Part shown: positions 1 through 8,319 of the stretch, one piece after another
Layout of the letters: each line of letters starts with the position of its first letter
Position numbering within the stretch: position 1 is the first letter of the stretch
Source: Bacteroidales bacterium
Lineage (GTDB): Bacteria > Bacteroidota > Bacteroidia > Bacteroidales > GCA-2711565
Reading direction: 5' to 3'
Length of the DNA: 62,095 bases
Assembly (NCBI GenBank): GCA_028280405.1
Contig: JANQLW010000028.1
Coordinates: forward strand, 1-62,095
The notes under the pieces: model-generated
The model's database searches: none
What the model was told of the DNA's origin: nothing
Seen by the model: only the letters and a program-made list of their open reading frames with translations
Position numbers and translations under genes: made by a program

Positions 1-181
1 GGTAGTTTGCACCTGGATAATGCTTATGAAGATAAGTAACCAGCAGTTCTGTACGGGCGGCTTGACTAAAAGTTTGTAAGGCTGTTTCTTTATGATATAG
101 GGAAACATTCCAGTTTTTCTTATGGGTATCTATCCCAACATAGATTGTTTCATCTTTAAAATTTGTATCTTGTAAGTGCAT
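1..181 (-). CDS. IS110-family transposase, N-terminal part (cut by window edge)
   Basis: Reading the minus strand from the ATG at 181 gives 60 residues that run off the window. They contain the motif VGIDTHKKNW, which matches the first catalytic Asp region of the DEDD (RuvC-like) transposases of the IS110 family. IS110 elements lack conventional terminal inverted repeats, so the element boundary cannot be placed from this end alone. The start is the first ATG upstream of the motif. Whether the element is intact cannot be judged here. The identification rests on a short motif and its position near the N terminus. Confidence 0.6.
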   Translation of the reverse strand, partial: MHLQDTNFKDETIYVGIDTHKKNWNVSLYHKETALQTFSQAARTELLVTYLHKHYPGANY

Positions 182-494
182 AAGTCATGGATTTTAAGTT
201 GTTTTTTCTCAAATACTAATTTACTTAATCTCTTTGGCTTGTGCTTTACAAACATAGGGTCTCGACGACCCTTCATGTCACGATTCATTAGGGGAGTAGG
301 GTCGCCGAGCGAAGTCGAGGTGTTGTTGTTTATTAGTTGGCCTCTATTAGATTTGATTTTTGTTAAAAACTATTCATAAATATAATCTCAACGAAATCTA
401 TCAGTGGCATATTTTCTCTAAATTGCATTGACTCTTTTCAGATTTATTAAGATTCAAAATATATTATAATAATTGTTTTGTTCATGTAAATAGA
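182..494. other. Intergenic stretch between IS110 transposase and transketolase
   Basis: There is no credible gene in these 313 bases. They hold a perfect 6-bp hairpin (AGGGTC 256-261, GACCCT 267-272) and a related copy at 299-319 that includes the GAGCGAAGTCGAG word common in Bacteroidota intergenic repeats. The last 120 bases are AT-rich and probably contain the transketolase promoter, but I see no clean TAnnTTTG box. Confidence 0.5.
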
Positions 495-1376
495 ATGTCT
501 AAAAATTTTACTTTTGCAAAAAAATTAAACATGCCACAGAAAGAAGAATTAAAGCGAATTTCCACCCAGGTAAGAAGAGATATTGTAAGAATGGTAAATG
601 GTGCTAAATCAGGTCATCCGGGAGGTTCTCTTGGTTGTGCTGACTTTTTAACGGCCCTTTATTTTGAAGTCATGAATCATGATCCGGAATCATTCAATAT
701 GGATGGTAAAGATGAAGATATATTCTTTTTGTCCAATGGGCATATTTCTCCTGTATTATATAGTGTTTTGGCAAGAGTAGGTTATTTTGATATAAAAGAA
801 CTTGCTACTTTTCGTAAGCTACATACCCGTTTGCAGGGACATCCTTCAATTGCTGAAAGAATACCAGGAGTTCGTGTTGCTTCAGGTTCTTTAGGACAAG
901 GCTTGTCTGTTGCAAATGGTGCAGCAATTACTAAGAAATTAAATAATGATTCTTCATTAGTCTATATCCTAATGGGTGATGGTGAAATTGAAGAAGGCCA
1001 GATTTGGGAAGCTGCAATGTTTGCTGCTGCAAAGAACGTTGATAATCTGATTGCCGTTGTTGATTATAATGGTAAACAAATCGACGGACCGGTCGATGAG
1101 GTTCTTCCTCTTGGAAACTTAAAAGCTAAATGGGAAGCATTTGATTGGATCACCCTTGAAATGAATGGCCATGATTTTGATTCGATCCTTGAAACATTAG
1201 CTAAAGCTGAAGAATTATCTGGAAACGGGAAACCTATAGTTATTCTTATGAAAACTGAAATGGGACAAGGAGTTGACTATATGATGGGAACCCATAAATG
1301 GCATGGAAATGCTCCGAATGATGAGCAAACGGAGGATGCCTTATCACAATTAGAAGAGACACTTGGAGATTATTAA
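495..1376 (+). CDS. Transketolase, N-terminal (thiamine diphosphate-binding) subunit
   Basis: This is the N-terminal half of a two-subunit transketolase, which moves two-carbon ketol units between sugar phosphates in the non-oxidative pentose phosphate pathway (cytoplasm). The 293 residues contain SGHPGGSLG near the start and the ThDP/Mg motif MGDGEIEEGQIWEAA followed by VVDYN, all typical of the family. The length fits the stand-alone N-terminal subunit. The start at 495 is an ATG; a second ATG at 531 (MPQKEEL) is an equally good start because the family usually begins there. The second subunit follows 113 bases downstream on the same strand, so the pair is probably cotranscribed. A palindromic CCTGTCTGCCGGCAGGCGGG element sits in the gap. 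Confidence 0.93.
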   Translation: MSKNFTFAKKLNMPQKEELKRISTQVRRDIVRMVNGAKSGHPGGSLGCADFLTALYFEVMNHDPESFNMDGKDEDIFFLSNGHISPVLYSVLARVGYFDIKELATFRKLHTRLQGHPSIAERIPGVRVASGSLGQGLSVANGAAITKKLNNDSSLVYILMGDGEIEEGQIWEAAMFAAAKNVDNLIAVVDYNGKQIDGPVDEVLPLGNLKAKWEAFDWITLEMNGHDFDSILETLAKAEELSGNGKPIVILMKTEMGQGVDYMMGTHKWHGNAPNDEQTEDALSQLEETLGDY

Positions 1377-1489
1377 TAAGATAGCAGACCTGTCTGCCGG
1401 CAGGCGGGTTGTCGATAGAATATTTTCGATATTCGATTTATATATGAAATAACAATAGAACGATATAGCAATAGAACAATATATACATC

Positions 1490-2443
1490 ATGAAAGAATT
1501 TACCATATATAACTACAAAGACACCCGTTCAGGATTTGGAGAAGGATTATTAGAACTTGGCAGAAAGAATCCGGAGGTAGTTGCTCTTTGTGCCGACCTG
1601 ACAGGTTCGCTTAAAATGGATGCTTTTGCAGCCGAATTTCCTGAACGATTTATTCAAGTGGGCATTGCTGAAGCAAATATGATTGGTATTGCTGCCGGTT
1701 TAACCGTAGGAGGTAAAATCCCTTTTACGGGTACTTTTGCGAATTTTTCTACAGGCCGTGTGTATGACCAGATTCGTCAATCGGTGGCTTACTCGGAAAA
1801 AAATGTGAAAATATGCGCTTCTCATGCTGGTGTAACTTTAGGTGAAGATGGAGCAACTCACCAAATTCTGGAGGATATAGGATTGATGAAAATGTTACCT
1901 AATATTACGGTGATCAATCCATGTGACTTTAATCAAACTAAAGCTGCTACACTAGCAATTGCTGAACATGACGGGCCTGTATATTTAAGGTTTGGCCGGC
2001 CAAAAGTTCCTACATTCATTCCGGAAGACCAGGAGTTCATTATTGGAAAAGCATTAATGCTTAATGAAGGAACAGATGTTACGATTATTGCTACAGGCCA
2101 CTTGGTTTGGGAATCATTGGAAGCTGCAAAAGAACTTGAATCCAAAGGAATCTCTACTGAGGTTATCAATATACATACCATTAAACCATTGGATACCGAA
2201 GCTATCTTGAAATCTGTGGCTAAAACAAAATGTGTAGTTACTGCTGAAGAACATATGCGTCATGGTGGATTAGGAGATAGTATTGCACAATTGCTGGCTC
2301 ATAAACTTCCAACTCCAATGGAAATGATCGCTGTTGACGATAGATTTGGGCAAAGCGGTACTCCTGCTGAATTAATGACCGAGTATGGATTGGACGCAGC
2401 TAATATCGTAAAAGCTGTAGAAAAAGTTATTGGCAGAAAATAA
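1490..2443 (+). CDS. Transketolase, C-terminal (pyrimidine-binding) subunit
   Basis: This is the partner subunit of the preceding gene (317 residues). It supplies the pyrimidine-binding domain and the C-terminal domain of transketolase. The sequence shows GFGEGLLELG, VALCADLTGS, the ThDP-activating glutamate region FIQVGIAEANMIGIAAGL and the conserved SHAGVTLGEDGATHQ stretch, followed by a transketolase C domain ending in DRFGQSGTPAELMTEYGL. The length is normal. The gene ends just before a strong hairpin terminator that separates it from the convergent sigma factor gene. It looks like an ordinary housekeeping gene next to the accessory region. Confidence 0.94.
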   Translation: MKEFTIYNYKDTRSGFGEGLLELGRKNPEVVALCADLTGSLKMDAFAAEFPERFIQVGIAEANMIGIAAGLTVGGKIPFTGTFANFSTGRVYDQIRQSVAYSEKNVKICASHAGVTLGEDGATHQILEDIGLMKMLPNITVINPCDFNQTKAATLAIAEHDGPVYLRFGRPKVPTFIPEDQEFIIGKALMLNEGTDVTIIATGHLVWESLEAAKELESKGISTEVINIHTIKPLDTEAILKSVAKTKCVVTAEEHMRHGGLGDSIAQLLAHKLPTPMEMIAVDDRFGQSGTPAELMTEYGLDAANIVKAVEKVIGRK

Positions 2444-2450
2444 TTTATTC

Positions 2451-2487
2451 GCCCTGTCATCCTGAAGCAATTTCAGGATGACAGGGC
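2451..2487 (+). terminator. Rho-independent terminator after transketolase
   Basis: A perfect 16-bp stem (2451-2466 with 2472-2487) closes a 5-base loop and is followed by TTTTA. It lies 8 bases after the transketolase stop. The stem contains the word TCATCCTGA, which recurs in hairpins elsewhere in the window (about 14.8 kb), so this terminator may derive from a dispersed palindromic repeat. Confidence 0.85.
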
Positions 2488-2520
2488 TTTTATAGTAATT
2501 GTTAGCATACTATTTAAAAC

Positions 2521-2587
2521 CAGTAGCAGTTACCAACCAGCAACTAGTAACTAGCAACCAGTAACCAGTAACCAGTAACCAGCAACC
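2521..2587. repeat. Heptad repeat tract (CAGTAAC/CAGCAAC type)
   Basis: Degenerate 7-base units of the form CAGYAAC/TAGYAAC are repeated in tandem between the convergent transketolase and sigma genes. The same unit appears as larger tracts at 39017-39088 and 40586-40676. It has no coding potential. Confidence 0.8.
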
Positions 2588-2593
2588 TCCCTC

Positions 2594-3136
2594 CTAAATA
2601 AACAGTAAAAGATAATATTTATCCTTCAATATCTCCCGCAGTTTCCGATAAGCATTTTTCTTCGCTGTATGAACAGTATTAGTTGAAATATCTAATTCTT
2701 CGGCAATTTCAGGATTCTTTAACCCTTGCATACTTAGTTCTATGATTGCCTTTTGTCTTTTTGGCAAGCTATTCACAGCATCTCTTACAATTGCAAATGT
2801 CTCCCGGTTTATAATATTCTTTTTAAAAAAAGATTCAGATTCTAATTCTTTCAATTCCAAAAGGTCTTCATTCCTTTTCGATTTTTTTAAAATATTAATA
2901 CAATTATTCTTGATAACTACATAAAGAAAACTTTTTACCCCTGACAAATCTTTGAATTCTTCACGCTTTTCCCAAAATTTTACTAATGCATCTTGAGCAG
3001 CGTCTTTACTTTGATCAGGAGTTTTTAAATATTTTTCGGCAAAAACACAAAGTATTGGATAATAATCATCAAAGAATTCTTTAAATGCTTCTTTGTTGCC
3101 ATTTCGAATGTCATTGATGATGTTTTTTCCCAGCAT
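2594..3136 (-). CDS. ECF sigma-70 factor of SusCD locus 1
   Basis: An RNA polymerase sigma factor of the extracytoplasmic-function class (180 residues). Region 2 is visible in FKEFFDDYYPILCVFAEKYL and DAAQDALVKFWE, and region 4 in LPKRQKAIIELSMQGLKNPEIAEELDISTNTV, which holds the -35-binding helix-turn-helix. It belongs to the Bacteroidota sigma group that pairs with FecR-type anti-sigma factors and SusCD transporters. The FecR gene starts 175 bases away on the opposite strand, so this sigma gene is divergent from the operon it probably controls. The other three loci here have sigma and FecR on the same strand. It ends in TAG. Confidence 0.92.
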   Translation of the reverse strand: MLGKNIINDIRNGNKEAFKEFFDDYYPILCVFAEKYLKTPDQSKDAAQDALVKFWEKREEFKDLSGVKSFLYVVIKNNCINILKKSKRNEDLLELKELESESFFKKNIINRETFAIVRDAVNSLPKRQKAIIELSMQGLKNPEIAEELDISTNTVHTAKKNAYRKLREILKDKYYLLLFI

Positions 3137-3155
3137 ACAGTAAATAGTCTTAGTG

Positions 3156-3163
3156 CAAATTTA
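3156..3163 (-). promoter_or_regulatory. Putative -7 box (TAnnTTTG) of the sigma gene
   Basis: Reading the minus strand, TAAATTTG lies about 20 bases upstream of the sigma start codon and matches the Bacteroidota housekeeping -7 consensus. No clear -33 TTTG is found at the expected distance, so support is moderate. Confidence 0.4.
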
Positions 3164-3190
3164 GAAAAAAATGGATACCGTTTTATTATG

Positions 3191-3221
3191 TTGTCATGCT
3201 GAACGAAGTGAAGCATGACAA
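3191..3221. repeat. Short palindromic element in divergent sigma/FecR region
   Basis: TTGTCATGCT at 3191-3200 pairs perfectly with AGCATGACAA at 3212-3221 around an 11-base loop containing GAACGAAGTG. It resembles the TCATCCTGA palindromes at 2451 and 14.8 kb. It could be a dispersed repeat or a regulatory hairpin. Confidence 0.6.
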
Positions 3222-3311
3222 ATTGTTTTAGCATGTTTTTTTCACAGATACAATACCCATGTTTCCCTTTCCGATTGTATTATATATACACGTGTTAAAA
3301 ATGATTAATTC

Positions 3312-4493
3312 ATGGATCAAAAAAAACGATATTTGAAAATTTCTAATCTCATTGCCAAGGAGATTCAGGAATCTATTGATGAGGATGAAAAGAGAATTTT
3401 GCAGCAATGGATTGATGAATCAAGTGAGCATAATGAAATATATAATTCTATAAAATCTAAAAATTGGTATTTAGACAATAAAACTAAATTATTAAATTAT
3501 AATCCTAAAACTGATTGGGTAATTATTAGAGATCGGATCAAAAGTAAATCCAAAACCAAACATTTATATATAAGCTTATCAAGATGGGCCGCAATTTTCA
3601 TCCTTTTATTCACTATAGCATTTTTAATTAATAATTATGTAGAGAAAGATATAACAGAAAAAATAGCACAACCAATTATTCAACCAGGTGTTAAAGGAGC
3701 AAAACTAATTATGGATGATGGTAGAGTCATTCCATTGAAATCCGATACCAGTTTTACCCTAATTGAAAAAGACGGTTCCTTAATTACTAAAATAGCCAGT
3801 CAGTTAAACTATATAAAAGCTCCGGAAAATACCCGGAAAGAAATATTTAATACAATAAAAACTGAAAAAGGGGAAGAATATACAACTACTTTGGCTGATG
3901 GTACTATCGTAAAATTAAATGCCGAAAGTGAAATTAAATTCCCCGTAAGCTTTATAAAAAATAATAGGACTGTTGAAGTAAAGGGAGAGGTGTATTTTGA
4001 GGTTGCTCATGATAAGTCAAAACCTTTTTTTGTAACTACCGGAAAATCCATTGTTAAAGTTTTAGGGACAAAATTTAATATCAGGGCTTATGATGATGAA
4101 TATGAGAATCTTACTACTCTTGTAGATGGATCCGTATCTATTCAACATCGTTATGATGACCTGTCACGTATTGAACTTGTTCCTGGAGATCAGGCCTCAA
4201 TAATTACCGTTAATAGAAAAATCAAGATAAATAAAGTTGATACAGATTATTATACCGCCTGGACTGAAGGTAAGTTTGTTTTTAAGAATGAAAGTTTGGA
4301 ATATATTATTAAACAGTTACAACGTTGGTATGACTTTGAAATTGAGTTTGCTAATGAAAATTTAAAGGGTATCCGTTTTGGTACCCGGATTGATCGTTAT
4401 TCAGATGTAAATAAAATTTTTACGATTATGGAAAATACGCGCTTAGTGAATGTAGAACAAAGAGGAAATAAATTTTTGATTAAAGAGAATTAA
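3312..4493 (+). CDS. FecR-family anti-sigma factor of locus 1
   Basis: An inner-membrane anti-sigma regulator (393 residues) that should hold the neighbouring ECF sigma factor until SusC signals. The N-terminal cytoplasmic part (about 1-90) has the four-helix anti-sigma look. One membrane segment follows (WAAIFILLFTIAFLI, about 92-108). The periplasmic FecR domain is recognised by EEYTTTLADGTIVKLN, the VYFEVAHDKSKPFFV strand and LGTKFNIRAY. A C-terminal DUF4974 domain starts at FKNESLEYIIKQLQRW. The sigma gene is divergent. SusC starts 223 bases downstream after hairpins, and its STN domain is the expected periplasmic partner. Confidence 0.92.
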   Translation: MDQKKRYLKISNLIAKEIQESIDEDEKRILQQWIDESSEHNEIYNSIKSKNWYLDNKTKLLNYNPKTDWVIIRDRIKSKSKTKHLYISLSRWAAIFILLFTIAFLINNYVEKDITEKIAQPIIQPGVKGAKLIMDDGRVIPLKSDTSFTLIEKDGSLITKIASQLNYIKAPENTRKEIFNTIKTEKGEEYTTTLADGTIVKLNAESEIKFPVSFIKNNRTVEVKGEVYFEVAHDKSKPFFVTTGKSIVKVLGTKFNIRAYDDEYENLTTLVDGSVSIQHRYDDLSRIELVPGDQASIITVNRKIKINKVDTDYYTAWTEGKFVFKNESLEYIIKQLQRWYDFEIEFANENLKGIRFGTRIDRYSDVNKIFTIMENTRLVNVEQRGNKFLIKEN

Positions 4494-4585
4494 TATCAAT
4501 GATAAAGTTCTCCAAAATTTTAATGGAGGCGAAAAAATACTCTTGAGTTAAAGAGAAGGACAAATACTCCTTCACTAAAGCTTCT

Positions 4586-4672
4586 GAGGATCAATCCTCC
4601 TTCTTCTAGCCAAAGGCGAGACTACGGAAGAAAAAAGAATACGGAAGATAATTGCGAGCCATCCTCCGTATT
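4586..4672 (+). terminator. Hairpins in the FecR-SusC gap of locus 1
   Basis: Two stems lie in the gap: GAGGAT/ATCCTC (4586-4599) and a 12-bp stem with one mismatch (4638-4649 with 4661-4672) ending in TATTT. They could attenuate read-through from fecR or protect the 5' end of the susC message. Similar hairpins occur at the same place in the other three loci. Confidence 0.5.
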
Positions 4673-4716
4673 TAGTCAAATTAAATTAGAAACGTCTAAC
4701 TTAACTAAACAAATTT

Positions 4717-7700
4717 ATGGAAAAATTAACAAAAGCATTCTTTTTTCCGCAGAAAAAAGATTTGCGAAAAATTTTACTCATTATGAGATTAGTAGTAATC
4801 TTATTAATTTTTGGAATGAGCCAGATTTCTGCGAATGTATATTCACAGAAACAAAAGGTGAGTTTTAAGTTTGAGAATATTTCTCTTCAGGAGCTTATTT
4901 GGGAAATCCAGAAACAAACGGATTTCGTATTTATGTATGGCGAAGAGGATATTCGAAATGTTCGGAATCTTAGTGTTGAAGCTATTGAATCAGATGCTGT
5001 TAGTGTTCTGAGAGAATGTATTGAGGGATCTGATATTGAAATTGAGGTAGTTGACGAAGTAGTCGTAGTGATGAAGAAAAGAGTACTCCTTGAAGAACAA
5101 ATGGAAGCATCAGCTATAGAAATCAAAGGGAAAGTAACCGATAAAGATGGAGAACCTCTGCCGGGGACTACTATCCTTGAGCTGGGAACCATGAATGGAG
5201 TTACAGCCGATGCTAATGGAGAATATAAGTTAACGGTAAATAATGCTAAATCTAAACTAAAATTTTCGTTTGTAGGATTTGAAACACAGTTGATTGAGGT
5301 GAAGGATCAGAAAGTTATCAACGTAGTACTAAAAGAAACTGCAACAAGTTTGGATGAAGTTGTAATTACCGGATACCAGGATATCCCTAAAGTAAGAAGT
5401 ACCGGTTCGGTAAGTAAAGTAACGGCAACAGAAATCAAAGAATCCGGGGCTGTTACCGTTGATCAGGTACTCAGGGGGAAAATGTCCGGTGCATTAACAA
5501 TGAATGTATCAGGAAGACCAGGTGCCACAGCTCGTATCCGTATTCGTGGTTTGAATTCCATTACCGGAGATATGAACCCTATTTGGATCGTAGATGGCAT
5601 GGAAATGAAAGAAGCCGTACCCAATATTTCTGTGGGTGGTGTAAATCTGCAAAACAGTATCTTAACAAACGGTATTGGAGCCATAGCCCCCGAAGACATT
5701 GCATCCATTACGGTATTAAAAGATGCTGCAGCTTCTGCCCTATACGGTGCCCGTGCAGCAAATGGTGTAATCGTTGTAACAACCAAAAAAGGGAATGCCG
5801 GTGATAACCGAATTAGCATTACCTCATCATTTTCGCTATCCGAAGCCCCTTCCAACCATCTCGATATGATGAATTCAGCAGAAAAGATTCAGTTTGAAAG
5901 GGAGTGGTTTGAAGATAGGCCTATCGTAAATGCTAGTGGACGGGTATCGCTTATTCTTGGAGATGTATTTTTAGGAAAAATTTCAAAAGAGGACGGAGAA
6001 GCTCAGATTGCTGAATTAGCAAAAAACGACACCGACTGGTTTGATGTAATTTTCAGACCTGCATACTCCTGGCGGCACAATATAAACTTTAGCGGGGGAA
6101 CTCAAAAAATGCAGTATTATGCCTCAGCAAGTTTAAGTGAAGAAAAAGGGATTTTAAAGGGGAATAAACTGAATAGTTTTAATACCACTGCAAAATTAGC
6201 TTTCAACCCTATTCCAAATTTAAGGATAGAAAGTCAGCTAAGAGCTAGCATTCGTAAAGACTTGGCTCCAAACCCTGTAGAAGATCCTTTTGCATACGCT
6301 ACTTTTGCCAATCCTTACGAAAAACCTTATAATGAAGACGGTTCTTATGCAGCTGATCGATCTTATAATCAAGAAAGGAATCATATAGATTTACTTCAAT
6401 ATATCTTCGATTATAATATACTTGAAGATATGGAAACCAGTAGCACTTTAAATAAAGTTTCTTCTATATCCTTCGATACAAAGATCAGTTACGATATTAT
6501 TAAAAACCTGAGTGTGGAATCACAAATGCAATACACCAACTCAACTTCTTATGGGAAAGATTGGGCGGCACCAGGCTCTTACGCTTCCTATAAGAGAAAT
6601 GTATTGCATAATTCGGGCATCCGATACTTACCGGATGAACTGAATAATGGTTATCTAAGAGAAACGCATGGAGGTTCGGAATCCTATACTTTTAAAAACC
6701 TTATAAAATATAATGCCAATATCAATGAAAAACATTTTGTAAATGTTTTATTAGGACAAGAGGCATCCAAAACAGATGCGAATAATTTCTTTAATTTATT
6801 ACCCGAATATAATCCGGTATATCGCACCGGTAGTTATACCGGGGAACTGGACCCGAATATTTTTGCAAACTGGGCTAATACAGAAATTACGTTTGATTCC
6901 TATAATTTTGAATCTTTAGGGAATACAGGGATCAGTGAAAACAGATCGGTATCCTTCTTTGGGAATGCAACCTATAGTTACAAAGATATCTATGTCCTAA
7001 ACTCCAGTCTCCGCTTCGACGGAGTTGATATTATCGGCAGTGATAATAACTATACTCCTCTTTGGAATATTAGCGGTAAATGGAATATTCATCGCGAAAA
7101 TTTCATGCAGGATGTAAGTTTTGTAGATGTACTTTCCTTAAGAGTTTCTTACGGTTATACGGGTAGTATCGACAGAAATTCCTTACCCTTTACTTACTTA
7201 AGATATCATATTATAGATTATTATGCAGATGCCATCACACCTACCCAGATTAATTGGAAAAACCCAAGTGTAAAATGGGAAAAGAAACTGGATCGAAATT
7301 TAGGATTCAATGCTTCTTTATTTAAAAATAGATTAAATATTGGTTTTAACTACTTTACTAACAGGGTTGTTGATCTTCTCGATAACAAACAATTACCGGT
7401 TTCAGTGGGAGATTATTCCATTACAGCAAATGTGGCAAGTTTGACCAATACCGGATTTGAAATAGATTTAAGTACAGTTGTTGTGGCTAAAGGGGACTGG
7501 CGCTGGACCCTTAGCTTTAATCTGAGTCAATACAGAAACAGAGTAACAGACACCTATTATCAAAACATTGCTGATCTTCCATTGATTGAAAAAAGCAGTG
7601 GTGTGGGAGCCACCTCAAAATACTATACTGTAGGATATGATGCAAGTGCTATATTCGGATATCAGTTTGCCGGTGTGGATCCTATTACAGGAAATAGCTT

Positions 7701-8301
7701 GATTTATGTAAATAATGAAGAGCATTTAAATGAATGGGAGATCCATTCTGAGATTAACGGTCGTAAGGTTATTGATATGGACCGCTATTTCAACCACGAA
7801 GCCACGGTTGCTTATTTAGGGAAAAGCGTTCCTTCATTATACGGAGGTTTCGGAACCATGCTAAGCTATAAGTCGTTTAGATTAACAGCTCAGTTTTCGT
7901 ATGTTTCGGGCAATATCATTAAAAGCCCTTCTACCACTTACATTTATGATATGAGAAAGAATGTATTGAGAAGAGCGGCCAACCGTTGGCGCCAGCCCGG
8001 TGATGTAACCGACATCCCTGAAATTATTGTCAGAGGTAATTCCGGTATGGGATATAACAAATACCTCTTAGATACCGATTATGAAAATGGAGCTTACTTA
8101 AAGCTGACCTATATTAATTTCTCCTATGATCTGCCTCGAAGCTTCATCAAAAAGCTAGGAATGCAAAAATGCCGTTTCAGCATCAATGCAAATAATTTAT
8201 TTACCTGGACCGAGTATAAAGGGATAGATCCTGAAAAAGGAGGAGGATTCGGTTATCCTTCGCCAAGAAAATATACGGCTAGTCTGGAAATTACATTTTA
8301 A
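4717..8301 (+). CDS. SusC/RagA-type TonB-dependent transporter 1 with STN domain
   Basis: An outer-membrane TonB-dependent transporter of the SusC class (1194 residues). After a long signal region come an STN signalling domain (about 45-120, starting VSFKFENISLQELIWEIQ), a carboxypeptidase-D regulatory-like domain (IKGKVTDKDGEPLPGTTI, about 133-210), the SusC signature LDEVVITGYQ, the plug (IRIRGLNSI, VLKDAAASALYGARAANGV) and a C-terminal 22-strand barrel ending in an aromatic-terminated strand. The STN domain implies signalling to the FecR/sigma pair upstream. SusD follows after 18 bases. The substrate is unknown; the metalloprotease-like neighbour hints at peptides. Confidence 0.95.
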   Translation: MEKLTKAFFFPQKKDLRKILLIMRLVVILLIFGMSQISANVYSQKQKVSFKFENISLQELIWEIQKQTDFVFMYGEEDIRNVRNLSVEAIESDAVSVLRECIEGSDIEIEVVDEVVVVMKKRVLLEEQMEASAIEIKGKVTDKDGEPLPGTTILELGTMNGVTADANGEYKLTVNNAKSKLKFSFVGFETQLIEVKDQKVINVVLKETATSLDEVVITGYQDIPKVRSTGSVSKVTATEIKESGAVTVDQVLRGKMSGALTMNVSGRPGATARIRIRGLNSITGDMNPIWIVDGMEMKEAVPNISVGGVNLQNSILTNGIGAIAPEDIASITVLKDAAASALYGARAANGVIVVTTKKGNAGDNRISITSSFSLSEAPSNHLDMMNSAEKIQFEREWFEDRPIVNASGRVSLILGDVFLGKISKEDGEAQIAELAKNDTDWFDVIFRPAYSWRHNINFSGGTQKMQYYASASLSEEKGILKGNKLNSFNTTAKLAFNPIPNLRIESQLRASIRKDLAPNPVEDPFAYATFANPYEKPYNEDGSYAADRSYNQERNHIDLLQYIFDYNILEDMETSSTLNKVSSISFDTKISYDIIKNLSVESQMQYTNSTSYGKDWAAPGSYASYKRNVLHNSGIRYLPDELNNGYLRETHGGSESYTFKNLIKYNANINEKHFVNVLLGQEASKTDANNFFNLLPEYNPVYRTGSYTGELDPNIFANWANTEITFDSYNFESLGNTGISENRSVSFFGNATYSYKDIYVLNSSLRFDGVDIIGSDNNYTPLWNISGKWNIHRENFMQDVSFVDVLSLRVSYGYTGSIDRNSLPFTYLRYHIIDYYADAITPTQINWKNPSVKWEKKLDRNLGFNASLFKNRLNIGFNYFTNRVVDLLDNKQLPVSVGDYSITANVASLTNTGFEIDLSTVVVAKGDWRWTLSFNLSQYRNRVTDTYYQNIADLPLIEKSSGVGATSKYYTVGYDASAIFGYQFAGVDPITGNSLIYVNNEEHLNEWEIHSEINGRKVIDMDRYFNHEATVAYLGKSVPSLYGGFGTMLSYKSFRLTAQFSYVSGNIIKSPSTTYIYDMRKNVLRRAANRWRQPGDVTDIPEIIVRGNSGMGYNKYLLDTDYENGAYLKLTYINFSYDLPRSFIKKLGMQKCRFSINANNLFTWTEYKGIDPEKGGGFGYPSPRKYTASLEITF

Positions 8302-8319
8302 CGACAAAACTGAAGAACA

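Noticed and set aside
176-379. Small plus-strand open frame upstream of transketolase
   Set aside because: It overlaps the antisense of the IS110 transposase start and the repeat words, and its translation shows no protein-like features.
2521-2587. A CRISPR array
   Set aside because: The units are 7 bases long with no unique spacers, and no cas genes are present. It is a simple heptad repeat, as are the tracts at 39017 and 40586.
5463-5855. Long minus-strand open frames inside SusC genes (here and at 22854-23144 and 53262-53594)
   Set aside because: They lie opposite strongly conserved SusC coding sequence, have no recognisable domain and reflect codon usage of the real strand.
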